From Isoetes taiwanensis (lineage: Eukaryota; Streptophyta; Lycopodiopsida; Isoetales; Isoetaceae), in contig JAJEKV010000023.1 of NCBI GenBank assembly GCA_021234155.1, positions 10,974,641 to 11,038,640 of the forward strand: DNA of 64,000 bases, written 5' to 3'. The notes under the pieces are model-generated. The model ran no database searches, was not told the origin of the DNA, and worked only from the letters and a program-made list of their open reading frames with translations. Below, in pieces: positions 1 to 10,563 of the stretch; the stretch's first letter is position 1; each line of letters starts with the position of its first letter. Both the position numbers and the translations under genes were made by a program.

Positions 1-279
1 CCTAATGGTTGATATAGATAAGCAAAGACAAGATTTACTCTGCCATGTCTCTGATGTGTCTACCAGTTGTAATATTCACATGAGAGCATTGGAAGAAAGC
101 CTGACCTACCAAGTGATTGATCTTGCTAAGGAAACATTGCTGCTTTAGAACATTGCTAAGGCACCTCCAGCTTCTTCTCCAAATGATAATGATCCTAATG
201 TGAGATCTATGCAGGCTGGTTCATCCTCCTCACAATTTTGACACTCCCATGTAACAGGTACTGCATCTACATCTGCTCA

Positions 280-950
280 TAGGCATCAAGAATACATTGA
301 TAGGAACAATCGTCAGTTTAATTTAGTGATTCGTGGCATGCAGCAAGAAGCATCATAAGACTTGCAACAATATGTACAGACTTTGGTATTGGCTAAATTG
401 GACTTCATAACCCTAGTTGTTGTCACTGTGCACACAGGGTAGGAGCATTGCAGCCTCATCGCCTCGCACATAGTAAAATTTACAATGCCAAATTTGAGTA
501 CTAAAATGGATATCCTAAAGCAGGCAAAGCAATTGAAAGGGACATCTCTGTATTTGGATTTTGATCTTACTAAGTCACAACAATTAGTAGGATTTACAAA
601 AAGTTCAAGACATTCAAAAGAATGGTGGTAAGGCTGTATTGATCCGTGGAAAATGACGCATCTTTACACTGCCACATGCAACCTTTGCTGACATATTTTG
701 TTATGCTACAACCACTCATACTACTGCTCCTGCAAATGTTGCACATGCCAAAGCTGCAAATTTGCATTCTACTGTTCCATCCTCTGCACCCATCACATCG
801 TCTCATGCTCAAGGCCCCTCCTCTCCCAATGTTGCTAATGGTATACATGCTGCTATTGCTGCGGATGTTGCTGTTGCTGTTGTTACTGCAGCTGTTGCCT
901 CTATAGCACAAGCCTCTTCAGTTCACACGGCTCATACTTTAAATGTATCT
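280..950 (+). pseudogene. LINE ORF1-like remnant (broken)
   Basis: Pieces of all three forward frames read like the nucleic-acid-binding ORF1 protein of L1-type LINEs. Near 305-345 there is QFNLVIRGMQ, resembling the 'RRNLVIRG' start of that domain. Near 475-580 there is a stretch with IVKFTMPNLSTKMDIL and AKQLKGTSLYLDFDLTK, which matches the family pattern of a KF strand, an Ak-LKGt segment and a D-L-t segment. The frame is broken by stops and indels. An Ala/Ser/Val-rich tail follows at 730-955 and leads directly into an endonuclease start, the normal LINE order. Recognition rests on pattern memory only. The 5' end of the element lies outside or near the window start. Confidence 0.5.
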
Positions 951-959
951 TCCTAGGAA

Positions 960-1320
960 ATGTGTCATGTCTTGGAATTGTCGAGGTTTTCCCTGGGGTA
1001 AAAATGATGGCCTGAATTCCATTGCAAAAGATATAGATATCCTTCTGCTCATGGAAACATGGGAGCATTCTGCCAAAAGGCTGCCTCATTTCACAGGCTA
1101 TCAATACTTTCATTATTTAATGAATGTCATGTGCAGCGGGGTTGTGGCAGGGTTGCTTGCTATTTCAAGGATCAAACTCCATTGCAACAATGGCAGTGCA
1201 TGTTGCTGCATATTATTTTTCACCTACATACAAACAATAGTAATACAGAAATCGTTGATTCTATGGTAGCTCATGAACCAGAGCTGCAAGGCATGGTGCT
1301 AGAACCTGTATGGTTTTGAT
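960..1320 (+). pseudogene. LINE endonuclease (APE-type) N-terminal fragment
   Basis: The frame beginning near 967 reads MSWNCRGFPWG and then DIDILLLMETWEH. This is the typical start of the apurinic-type endonuclease in plant LINE ORF2: the S-W-N-C-R-G strand, then a strand ending in the catalytic-region motif L-x-E-T-W (usually QETW). The similarity fades after about 1120 through frameshifts, and no reverse transcriptase follows within the window, so the element is truncated at its 3' side. It is a dead fragment, placed directly after the ORF1-like region. Confidence 0.6.
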
Positions 1321-1924
1321 TATTGAAACTCCAAAAATTTTAAGATGTTGTTTCTACAAATGTCCAAAGAGTTAGCAGGCATATAAATTTTATATATTAT
1401 AGAAAGTTAAAAACACATATGACTAATGTAGTCTTGCTTGCAGTTTACTAAGGTTAGAACTATATCTACATTTTAATTTCTGATTTGCAGCAGGTAGCTC
1501 ATATCTACATCTTAATTTTTCACGTGCTATAGGTAAGCTGTGGAATATATAAATGCGAGACGTTAATAGTGGAGACCTGGTGTGGATGGTAAGGTGAGGT
1601 TATTCAGCTCTTCAATGAAGGTGGCCAGATGATTCCACACATAAGGGGCACAAGAGCTTCAGGATCTTTTGGTCTTGATAGTGCTAACCTGGTTCTAATA
1701 CAAGGAATTGTAAAAGACATTGTGGCAACAAGCAAGGTGGTTTGCAATTCATTATAGATTTGACCTAGTTACTATTTACTCCAATATTAACAGTTATAAT
1801 TTAATTTGCTTATAAAGGTAAAGGTTAAAGGTAGAGGGTAAAGGTAAAGGTAGCTGTCAAGGTTAAATGGTAATATCGGTGTTCAAATCCCTCGGCCCTT
1901 TGGATTATTTAATATACATTGATG
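1321..1924. other. no gene seen; purine-rich repeats and a B-box-like motif
   Basis: No supported coding sequence. At 1815-1855 there are short direct repeats of the type GGTAAAGGTTAAAGGTAGAG, and at 1879-1897 a GTTCAAATCCC motif resembling the B box of tRNA-derived repeats. No matching A box is clear, so no SINE is called. Confidence 0.3.
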
Positions 1925-2255
1925 CTCCGAGTCAATTTTGACTGTACAATGATGCATTAATCCTGATACAAATTTGACTCTAATTTTGGCGTAATTCTAA
2001 CTTAATTTTGGTGCAAAATTAGACTCTAATTTTGATGCAAATCTTAACTCAAAAGTGACTCTAATTAACATTTAATTTTGACTCTAATTTTGATGCATCT
2101 TTTGACTCAAATTCTACCGCAAATTAGGATGAAAATTCTGGTCCAACTTCTGGATCTACTTTTAACTCAAATTTCGAGGCAACTTCTGACTCAAATTCTA
2201 ATGCAAATGCGGACGGCTTCTTACGCTAAATCTTGATTCTAATTTTGATATTTAA
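1925..2255. repeat. degenerate tandem repeat (ACTCTAATTTTGATGCAAAT type)
   Basis: About 330 bp consist of imperfect units of 15-25 bp built around TTTTGACTCTAATTTTGATG and CAAATTTTGACTC. Unit length varies and many units carry substitutions, so this is an old minisatellite rather than an active simple repeat. Confidence 0.6.
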
Positions 2256-2902
2256 ACGATGAAACACAGAGTTAACTATAGCAATCAACCATAATGTCAA
2301 TTTAAAGGTTGTTTTCTATTTTTCTCAGCCTAAATTTATAACTAAAGCCTAAGTCTAATTTACCCCCTTCCTCTTGTAGTAATTATGCCAGATATAACAT
2401 TCGTTACCTACTGCAACTTAACCAACCTCCAAACCCTCCAGATGTTCATAAAAAATCCATCTTGTATCATGTCAGGAACACCTCCAAGAGATATTACTAG
2501 GATCCTCTCAAGTGGTCTCACATAAATCCATTATGTTAAGGATGAATATCTAGCATAATAACATGGTTTTTTTTTCTTTGAAATATTGAATGATCTTATA
2601 GAGCATTGCTTCTCATATTATGTTTACATCATGGATAAGAAACACACATACCATAAAGCACTGCTCTTCTTTGACAAGTACCAAGACTTTTTGCACCGTT
2701 GGATCTGCATATGCCTGCATGCAGATGATAAAGGTTGAGCTATTTGGCATAATGGATAAACTGAGGAATTTTATCTATGATTTGCTTCACATGTGATCAT
2801 AGTTTGAGGAACTTAAATAAATGATGAATTAATAGAAATGTATTTGCTTCTAGTTTGTCTCTAATATATTATGGTGGAAGATATAGTAGTTGTCAAATTT
2901 GT

Positions 2903-3010
2903 AGGCATGCATTCTATCAGACGAAAGCCTTTATTACTGGACCCAGCCAATATTTATAGGCATGCAATCTATCAAGCGAAAGCCTTTATTACTGAACCCA
3001 GCTGACATCT
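2903..3010. repeat. 55-bp tandem duplication
   Basis: The stretch AGGCATGCATTCTATCAG...CGAAAGCCTTTATTACTGG-ACCCAGC occurs twice, starting near 2903 and 2958, with a period of 55 bp and a few mismatches. No function is apparent. Confidence 0.75.
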
Positions 3011-6000
3011 TCCAAGATTAGGTATAGCGCCTGATTTTTATTTGCCTTTACTGATGCATAGCGGGATAGGAGGATCTCAAGAATAGAATCAAATCTCTAA
3101 ATAGATATGAAGATAAGCAAAATAAAGGCAAAAATAATCTTGATTCAGATATAGACCCTATCATTTTGTTGGCTGGATTAGAGCCCATCATAGAAAAAAT
3201 CATTTAGGGCAATTTCATGTTGCAAGGTAACAGTGGCAGTGATTGTGATTGCATCTTCATGGCTAAAGAGCAGGATTCACGTGGCTAGAAGCATGGAAAA
3301 AGTGACTCTGAATGTTGGGCAGTAGCAAAAAATCTTTGGTGATGCTAAGCATCACAAAATCAATCATGGATTCAAGATTAACACCTCTGTAGCAGAAACT
3401 CAGAACAATGACTTGGCTTTCAAACATGCAATCAGGAAGACAGGTATATTTTATCATAGAAATTAATGCGTAGAGTGTGATTGCTAGAATGCAAATGTTT
3501 CTAGCTCTGGCTGGTCAAGCAAGCAGGGCTCTTGCTCGAGTATAAGAACAAAAAGGTTGATCTGTGGTTATTTCTAAAAATAGGATTTGTCTAACACATT
3601 CCTAGTTTCAAGCTTCAGCAATAGTATGGATGCACTGTTTGATTTCATATGGATTCTTCATCTCCTTTTATGTATGATGGTGCTAATGATTGGTGGGTCA
3701 CAAGGGGTGAAATGTGATAAACTGAGAGTAATCACATGTATCTTTTGTCCCTTCAATCATTACCAAGTTTCTTGCTAATGTTTTGATGGTTGGCTATAGG
3801 TACGATTGCTCTCCTTCCCTTGTTTCTTTTTTGCATTTGAAGTTGGTGGCTGGTTGCTAGAAGGAGTTCAAAAAGTCGTAAGAGAATGGACTTCAACAAC
3901 AAAGGCAGACAAATATGTTTTAAGGACAAGAAACAAGCACATGCACTCACGGATACTTTTATGCAAGGTTTTTGGATTTAAAACTGTTTATTGAGTTCGA
4001 TAGGAGGAGTTTGACACTGCTGAAAACGGTTTTGATTTCAAAAAGAATGGTGGACAAAGCTTTCTTGAAGACAAAAAAACATGAGTTTGCATCCTTGAAT
4101 GCTCTTTTAATTAGTTTTTGGTTTCTTTTTATTAAAAAAAGCAGTTTTTGGGCTCTTAGACATTATATGCATTGTAAGACTAAACCATATTCATCCTCGG
4201 TTTTTTATAAATGAGATTCACACTTCTACATGAGAAATATATGGCAGTTGAAACGTTTTATTGGCCATAAATGTACAAAATATGCTAAGATTTGGAAGTG
4301 TAAAATATTCGCCTTAGATATCAAAATATGTTAAGTCATGTAATAGACGTCTGCATGTATAAGGTTGTAGCAGGAATATATTCTGTGCTGAATGAAAAAG
4401 TTTTGTCAAATTAATGAGGTAGAAATGTTGTCTTTAAAATATAGGGGCATATGCTACTGATAATATCATTGTCTTTGCAGAAAGTTTACCCCACGTGCTC
4501 TAATAATACCATGATCAGAGTTCTAGTTGAGGTGCCTCAGTTTAAATAATACATTTTGTACATATTTATGTGCCGGAAAAAAGAGATTAACTTTTTAAGA
4601 AAAACAAAGATACAATGATATGATATAAGGTTCATGCTAGGAACATTTGTCACAGGAAAAAAGGAAATATCCATTAGCTTTATATGCATCCTTAGGGCAT
4701 TGAATTGGAAATAAAGGTTTATCTAAAGTTTTGTGTTTGGATTGTAGTCAAGATTTCATTGTTCAAAGAAACTAAGGAATTTGAGTACCATCTAAGACTA
4801 CCTAGGCTTTGTATGGGTTGATCATGCTGTATAAGAATTGATTTGTACAGACGTTGATCCTAGTTGGGCTTTTGTCTAAGGTTAGGATTGGCTAGGTTTT
4901 TTTTTGTAGTTTTTTCCCTACGGTTTTCATATGATTTAGTGGCCTTTTTTGTGGGGTGTACTAGTGCATGCATCTAGAGTGTATGTTGTATTTTGAATGC
5001 TCTCATTTCATATTCTTAATGGTTTAGCCAACGTTTGCATGGTTTTTGTGCCACTGAATTTTGCCCTTTTATTTTAATGATCAAATTTGAGTCGTTAGGT
5101 TCTCAATCAATGGCTCACAATAAAAGCCCTATTTCATGGGCCATTTCCCTTGCACATTTTTTCGTGACATCAGAGAATTGACATGTAAATGGTGAGCTCA
5201 TGTATTTTAGGGTTTATCCCTTTGCTCAACAATGTTCTTCCAATTCCTTCTAGCAATGCACTCTATCCAACATAACAGAAGCAACAGTCAAGGCAGAGGC
5301 AACAAGAAAAGCATCTTGTGAAATGTATTTGTTCATTCAAATTCGCTAGGCAATAAATTTGGATACTATCGGCCCTTCTTTGCATTAGCCCATGTTTATT
5401 GCTTTGGAAAGCGAAGCAACTCTATTAAAGCATTCTCGTTAAAGCACTAAAGAACATAGGCAATGGCCGAGCAATGTGGGTTGGAATTTAGAGCATCATG
5501 GATTGTATATTTCTTGAATTATAGGGCTTGTCTTAGCTGCAGATAAAAGACTCAAGGGAAGCAGAAGAATATGGAGGTGCAATTATTTATTTTGATTGAA
5601 TATAGATTCTTCCTTGGAGGTGTCTAAATGTAGGAAATGATGCCCATATTCTCTGCCATTCTGTAGAAACAACTTGCAAAAACATTACCTTCATTATTTT
5701 AGAGGATGCAACATCATTGGAACCATGTAGCTTCTGCATAACCTAAGTATTTCCAACTTTAGAATGTGGGTTATGTCTTCTAAATTAACATGATATCAGA
5801 AGAAAGTAAGACTATTAAGTTTGCCCGTAATATGTCATTATCACTATGGCATATGTTCATTATTCCATTAGAGACAAGCATCTCCTTTCAGAAGTCCTGA
5901 ATACCTCTATGGGTCGCAATTTAGAGCTACAACCTTGCAAACACTTTTATTCTTCAAAATCTCAAGTTTTGCTTAAGCTAAGCACAAGGCTCAAGGGAGG

Positions 6001-6684
6001 CAGAGTTCCTGGGCTTTTGGAGGTCCAAACTCTTCAGGCTTTTCTATGATGATAAGTAAAAGACATGCATTTAATTACATTGGCAATTTTATCTGCCTAT
6101 GTTTATGCCTGTAGTATTCTAAATCTGAAGCATAATAAAATAAGATCATACAAAACTAAATTTTTTTGCATCTACCATAATTTAGTACTTGAATGTGGAT
6201 TGATTCCTTAGCTATAGTAAGTTCTATAAGCCAACATGTTTAATTTAGTAAGTTTACTTTATTATAGAATATCCACCTCACCAGCACGAATTTTGACAGT
6301 AGAGACTCGACTATGGATGTGGAGGTGGATGTAGAATGTCTAAGCACCATGCACCATGGGCAAGAATAAAGTCAGAAGGGAGTTTATTATTTTGAACACA
6401 AGGCAAACATGGAGCTGACAGTGATACATGGAGCTTTTAATGACATCAAAACAGGTTGCCAACTATGAGGTTTACCACAACTTCAATACCTATTATACCT
6501 CAGGCCAAGTTTCATTTTCCTTTGGTCTTGAGATGAACATGTGTTTGCATCTAGTTCTTATATGGTTAAAACATTTCTCCATGTCTCTTCAAGCTTGCAT
6601 TGCTTAAACGTTCAACATCTAAGCATTAAATTTTTAATATTTTACTGTATGTTCTTCAGATAACATCCATTAGGTTTTTTTTTT
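3011..6684. other. AT-rich intergenic sequence, nothing recognised
   Basis: About 3.7 kb with only short, unsupported open frames of at most about 80 codons and no recognisable protein, RNA or transposon motif. Some stretches (3230-3460, 3590-4010) could be decayed transposon sequence, but I see no diagnostic motif. Confidence 0.4.
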
Positions 6685-7200
6685 AGATTATAAAAGGGCC
6701 TTCGAAACATGCCAACTAAGCCAATTGAAGACAAATGAACTACAAATCAGAAATTAGAGCCTGAGGGTCCAGTCAGCAAAACTATTATAACTATACTGGA
6801 TCACATTTTGCTAGCATAACTTTTGATAGAAAAATGCAAATGAGCTCTCGTTTAGCACAATAGATAGATCTCATTGAGACCTTTCCAACATTGGATCTTT
6901 TGCACATATTTTAACCATTTATGATTGTCAAAACTCCAAAAAAAAATTGTTTTTAACATGTCTTACTATCCTATGAGGCTAAAAGATATGAAAACCACCT
7001 AAGATTAGAAAGATCTCAATGAGATCTATATATTGCACCTAACGACAGCTCATTTGAACCTTTCTATCAATACTTATGGTAGAAAATATGATCCAGTGAG
7101 TTAGTTATAACTGTTTTGCTGACTGGATTACCAGTTCTGTTTTCTGATTGGTAGTTCATATAGCTTAGTCAGCAGTTCTTGGAAAGCCCTTTTATGATCT
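6685..7200. repeat. long inverted repeat (foldback element)
   Basis: The left arm, about 6685-6890, starts AGATTATAAAAGGGCC and contains TCCAGTCAGCAAAAC and GATCTCATTGAGA. The right arm, about 7008-7200, is its reverse complement with scattered mismatches: TCTCAATGAGATC near 7010, GTTTTGCTGACTGGA near 7120, and GCCCTTTTATGATCT at the end. Arms of about 190-200 bp flank a spacer of about 115 bp. There is no coding sequence. It fits a foldback-type non-autonomous DNA transposon or two inverted copies of one repeat, and its transcript would form a long hairpin. No clear target-site duplication was found. Confidence 0.75.
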
Positions 7201-7687
7201 CAAAAAATCCCTAATGCGTGGGAAAACATGTTGTGCCCTACATATGTTTAGCTTATTCTCTTGTTTATGCTAGTTTTTTCTTATACATGGTTCTCATAGG
7301 TTGAAGTTCCCACATAGTTGATTATTTCAATGGGGCTATTTTTCCATTCAAATCCATTTTAGCTAAGTATATAGAAAAATTGACATGCATTACATATGTT
7401 TAGATTACGCTCTTGTAGCTAAGTAAAAGTTGATCTATAATTTTCAAGCTCATCTTAGCAATGGGCAACGTTGTATGGGATATTCCAATGTGCAAAATGG
7501 ACACTCTCAATGTCTTAAATTTTTTGGCCTACTTGTTTATTATAAATATATATCATAGAAATTTTAGCAGTGCAACTGTAAGTGATCTTCAAGGCTACAC
7601 TATCTTAGGCATGAGCACCTATAGAGATGTATATAACATCCCTACACAATTTCCAAGGCTCTGAAGAGGCCATAAAATTTTTAAATT
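7201..7687. other. intergenic, nothing recognised
   Basis: AT-rich sequence between two foldback elements, without supported coding or RNA features. Confidence 0.35.
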
Positions 7688-8206
7688 TACACAAACTATT
7701 ACATCCAACACTTTTAAACTAAAATCTACATGAAACTCCCTTGCTTTGGGTGCATTTTCACACTGGGAGTGACGTAGGGCAGTGAGGGCCCCTTTCATAC
7801 TCCCTAAAATCATATAAGACATGTACAAAATCAACAATATTTAGTAGATTGCCTCAAACATTATAGTATTTTGCAAACCTTGTTATCATAGGCCCCCTTT
7901 CATACTCCCTAAAATCATATAAGACATGTACAAAATCAACACCATTTAGTATATTGCCTCAAACGTTATAGTATTCCGCAAACCTTGTTATCAGTATACT
8001 AAAACTGACACAAGCATACCTTACAAACGAGGATACCCTACAAACGAGGACCTCTATCTACGATCTAGATCAAGAAATAACTGGCAAATATGCCCATCTA
8101 ATAGCTCTCTATGTGTAAGATCTCCCCCGTGTGAATATGCACTCAAATCAAAAGGGGTTTTATGGGGATTTTAGTTTAAAAATGTTAGATGTAATGGTTT
8201 TTGTTG
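7688..8206. mobile_element. non-autonomous foldback/MITE-like element, copy 1
   Basis: The ends form inverted arms of about 70-80 bp. The left arm (about 7688-7766) includes TTTAAACTAAAATC and GGGTGCATTTTCACAC, and the right arm (about 8127-8206) includes GTGTGAATATGCACTC and GATTTTAGTTTAAA. The inner part holds a tandem duplication of about 100 bp, with CTTTCATACTCCCTAAAATC near 7792 and again near 7889. The same family recurs at 51395-52000 with longer and better conserved arms. No transposase is present, so it would depend on another element for movement. Confidence 0.75.
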
Positions 8207-8326
8207 AGTGGTACAACAACAATTCCATACCCAAAAACTTAATGTGCCTTGTCTAGAAAATCATGTACAGAATAGCATTGTGTATTTGATCATGTCTAAC
8301 ATAGCATTGGTTTCAAACACGCATTG

Positions 8327-9901
8327 TGTGACGTTCCAGCACAGTATACGGTCCCAGGACGTATACTGTACTGCTTCGTCATGCGTACACGCCACTCCGA
8401 CTGACGTGTACGCCGATGTGTAGCCAGGTGGGTAGCCCCTAGGGGGCAACTTGCTAGGTATGTGCATTTATCATTAATGTGCACATTTACCAATGTGCAC
8501 ATTTATTAAGGTGCACACCTTTCCATGTGGGCACATTTTGCCACCTAGCCATTAAAGGCAAGTGGGCCCATTCCCAATTATCCCACATGCCTAAAGGGGA
8601 TAATTGGAAACCCTAGCTTAACCCCTTGTCTATTTAGGAGGGGAAACCCTAACTTGCCCATTTTCGTTTCTAGAGTTTTAGAGCTCTGTTTTGGCTGCTC
8701 CAAGAGCCAAAACCGCCTCCCAGACTCTGTCTGAGAGAATTGCATCATTAGTTTTCCTTGATTCGAGTAGTTCAGCAGGATGGTCGAACTCAGGTCAGGA
8801 GGAGCAACTCAAGGATCAGGTATTTAGGCAATTTAATAGCTTAAACCATATTTCAGTCATAGAATCAGTAGGTTTAGCCTATTAAATTGCCCATAGCAGC
8901 CCTCTAGATCTTTAGATACCAGACTCTAACTAAAGAACCTAACTCTATGATATAGATTAGATATAGTTCTTTAGTTCTTCTGTGATGTATATGGATGATG
9001 TATCTCTATGAACTCCTTGTATTGGGAAGGGGGGTAGAGACCTAAAGCTTGGTAGTAGATGCTCCTAGATTAGCCTCTCTAGCACACTGTAGATTCGGCC
9101 TGTGCATAAGAGCCACACCTGGTTGTGGGTGAAGGGGCGGACCGGCTTACAAAAGAGATTAGGTGTTCGACTCTTGAAGCGATCCCTACGGTGTGTAAAG
9201 TCTACAGGGGATCAGCGAGGACTAGGTCTAATGGCTTGCCACTGCGTGTGGGCAAGGCATGGGCTCGACACCCGTGGAGTGATGCGTCACTCTCCATTGG
9301 GTTCAAGTCGAATAAGGGCAGTGGCCCTCTAGTCACCTTGAGTCAGCATGTAGATCTCTGGAGGGAGAGATCCCTACCATCGGAACTGGGGAGATGCAAC
9401 CCAGGAATAGCCCCTTTGGCTATGCATCCCGTGGCCGCGGTCCGAGTCCCAACACTTTTCAGCCTACTGCGCAAAGTGTGCAATGGGAGAGGGGCAGATG
9501 GAGTGGACAACCCTATGCCATGTTCTTATGCCAGCCAAATCCATTGCCATGAATTCTGTCTGCAATGAACTCTGGAGACCCAAGCCGTCAGTCATCCCTT
9601 CGAGTCTGAGCCTTGGGTAGGACCCCTATGTATGATGCTGATCATTGTTTATGCAGATGTTGATGCACCACCCTTCACGGTGGATATGTGGTTATGTTTT
9701 ATATTGACATGTATGTTTACGCTTCCGCAGCTAGGTAGGCCCTGAGGGAGACGGGGTAAAATGACCCCTTCACTCTTCCCACTGGAACACGTCACGGTTG
9801 CAGTGTCATGTGGAGGGCCCTGTTCGGCATGGAGCTGGTATGGGGGGTGAACTCCTGTTTGTATACGGTGAGTGCACCGTATGCGAGTAGGGGACGTCAC
9901 A
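8327..9901 (+). repeat. 5' LTR of the chromovirus
   Basis: It starts TGTGACGTTCC and ends GACGTCACA, giving the usual TG...CA ends. It matches the 3' LTR over nearly its whole length: long stretches look identical, and the clear differences are in the first 80 bp, around 9140-9200 and around 9430-9490. It contains a possible promoter region near 8600-8680. Open frames inside (for example 9125-9568) are not preserved in the 3' LTR and are not genes. Confidence 0.93.
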
Positions 9902-9902
9902 A

Positions 9903-9914
9903 TGGTATCAGAGC
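9903..9914 (+). promoter_or_regulatory. primer binding site, initiator tRNA-Met
   Basis: TGGTATCAGAGC starts two bases after the LTR end. This is complementary to the 3' end of plant initiator methionine tRNA, the usual primer of plant Ty1 and Ty3 elements. Confidence 0.93.
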
Positions 9915-10107
9915 AATGTTCTTGGAGACCAAGAGCAAAGCACTGGCCATGCTCCCAGTAGTACTAACTAGATAGGATCCTTAAACCTCGAAAAATGGGA
10001 AAATTTTTTCTCATTTTTGTAGTATATGCTAAGCTAGCAACAAGTTAAGTGCATGAGAACATAAAAAGACTAAAATTAGTGAGCCAACCTTCAAAAAAAG
10101 TAGGATG

Positions 10108-10174
10108 GTCTCACACGTCGCGCCAGGACAGATAATGGAATTGTCATTTTCGGGCTGGGCGCAACGTGTGAGAC
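10108..10174. promoter_or_regulatory. 67-bp palindrome, copy 1 (upstream of H3-like gene)
   Basis: It begins GTCTCACACGTCGCGCC and ends GGGCGCAACGTGTGAGAC, so the outer 17-18 bp pair with one mismatch. Each arm carries an ACGT core as in G-box-type sites bound by bZIP/bHLH factors. The centre in this copy is AATGGAATTGTCATT. It pairs with copy 2, which starts 202 bp downstream. Its role as a DNA operator or RNA hairpin is inferred. Confidence 0.85.
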
Positions 10175-10309
10175 ATTCAGCTTGAAACACACTAAAAAGT
10201 TATAAATCACAGAAAAATAACTTGATAATTCTAAATTTAAGCTAAGAAGTAGTAGAATTGGCATGTTATATGCTTAGAAAGTATAAAATTTAGCAGCGGG
10301 ACCCACCAT

Positions 10310-10376
10310 GTCTCACACGTCGCGCCAGGACGGAAAATGAACTTTTCATTATCGGTCTGGGCGCAACGTGTGAGAC
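10310..10376. promoter_or_regulatory. 67-bp palindrome, copy 2 (upstream of H3-like gene)
   Basis: Same length and arms as copy 1. The centre AATGAACTTTTCATT is itself a small palindrome, so nearly the whole 67 bp can fold. It ends 78 bp before a TATAAATA box. Confidence 0.88.
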
Positions 10377-10454
10377 CATGCTTGAATTTAGGTTTTCTAG
10401 GTGTTCCAGATGACCCAAAAAGGTAGTTTGAAATTTGACCTAAAAATCGACCCC

Positions 10455-10462
10455 TATAAATA
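10455..10462 (+). promoter_or_regulatory. TATA box of H3-like gene (internal promoter)
   Basis: TATAAATA lies 102 bp before the ATG at 10564. It is followed by a C-rich CCCCCCCATTTCC stretch and then, nearer the ATG, by AAGGCGATCTTCTGG. Both trailing motifs recur after the TATAAATA box at 12424, which suggests a duplicated promoter cassette. Confidence 0.65.
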
Positions 10463-10563
10463 TATCTAGGCCCCCCCATTTCCGCGTCCCTTCCTTAGAA
10501 AATCCGCTCTCATTTGCCAAGGCGATCTTCTGGCGCATAGCTCGGATCGGCGAACCGTCGAAT

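Noticed and set aside
9125-9568. 147-codon open frame inside the 5' LTR
   Set aside because: The matching part of the 3' LTR is frameshifted and has indels, so the frame is not conserved between the two LTRs.
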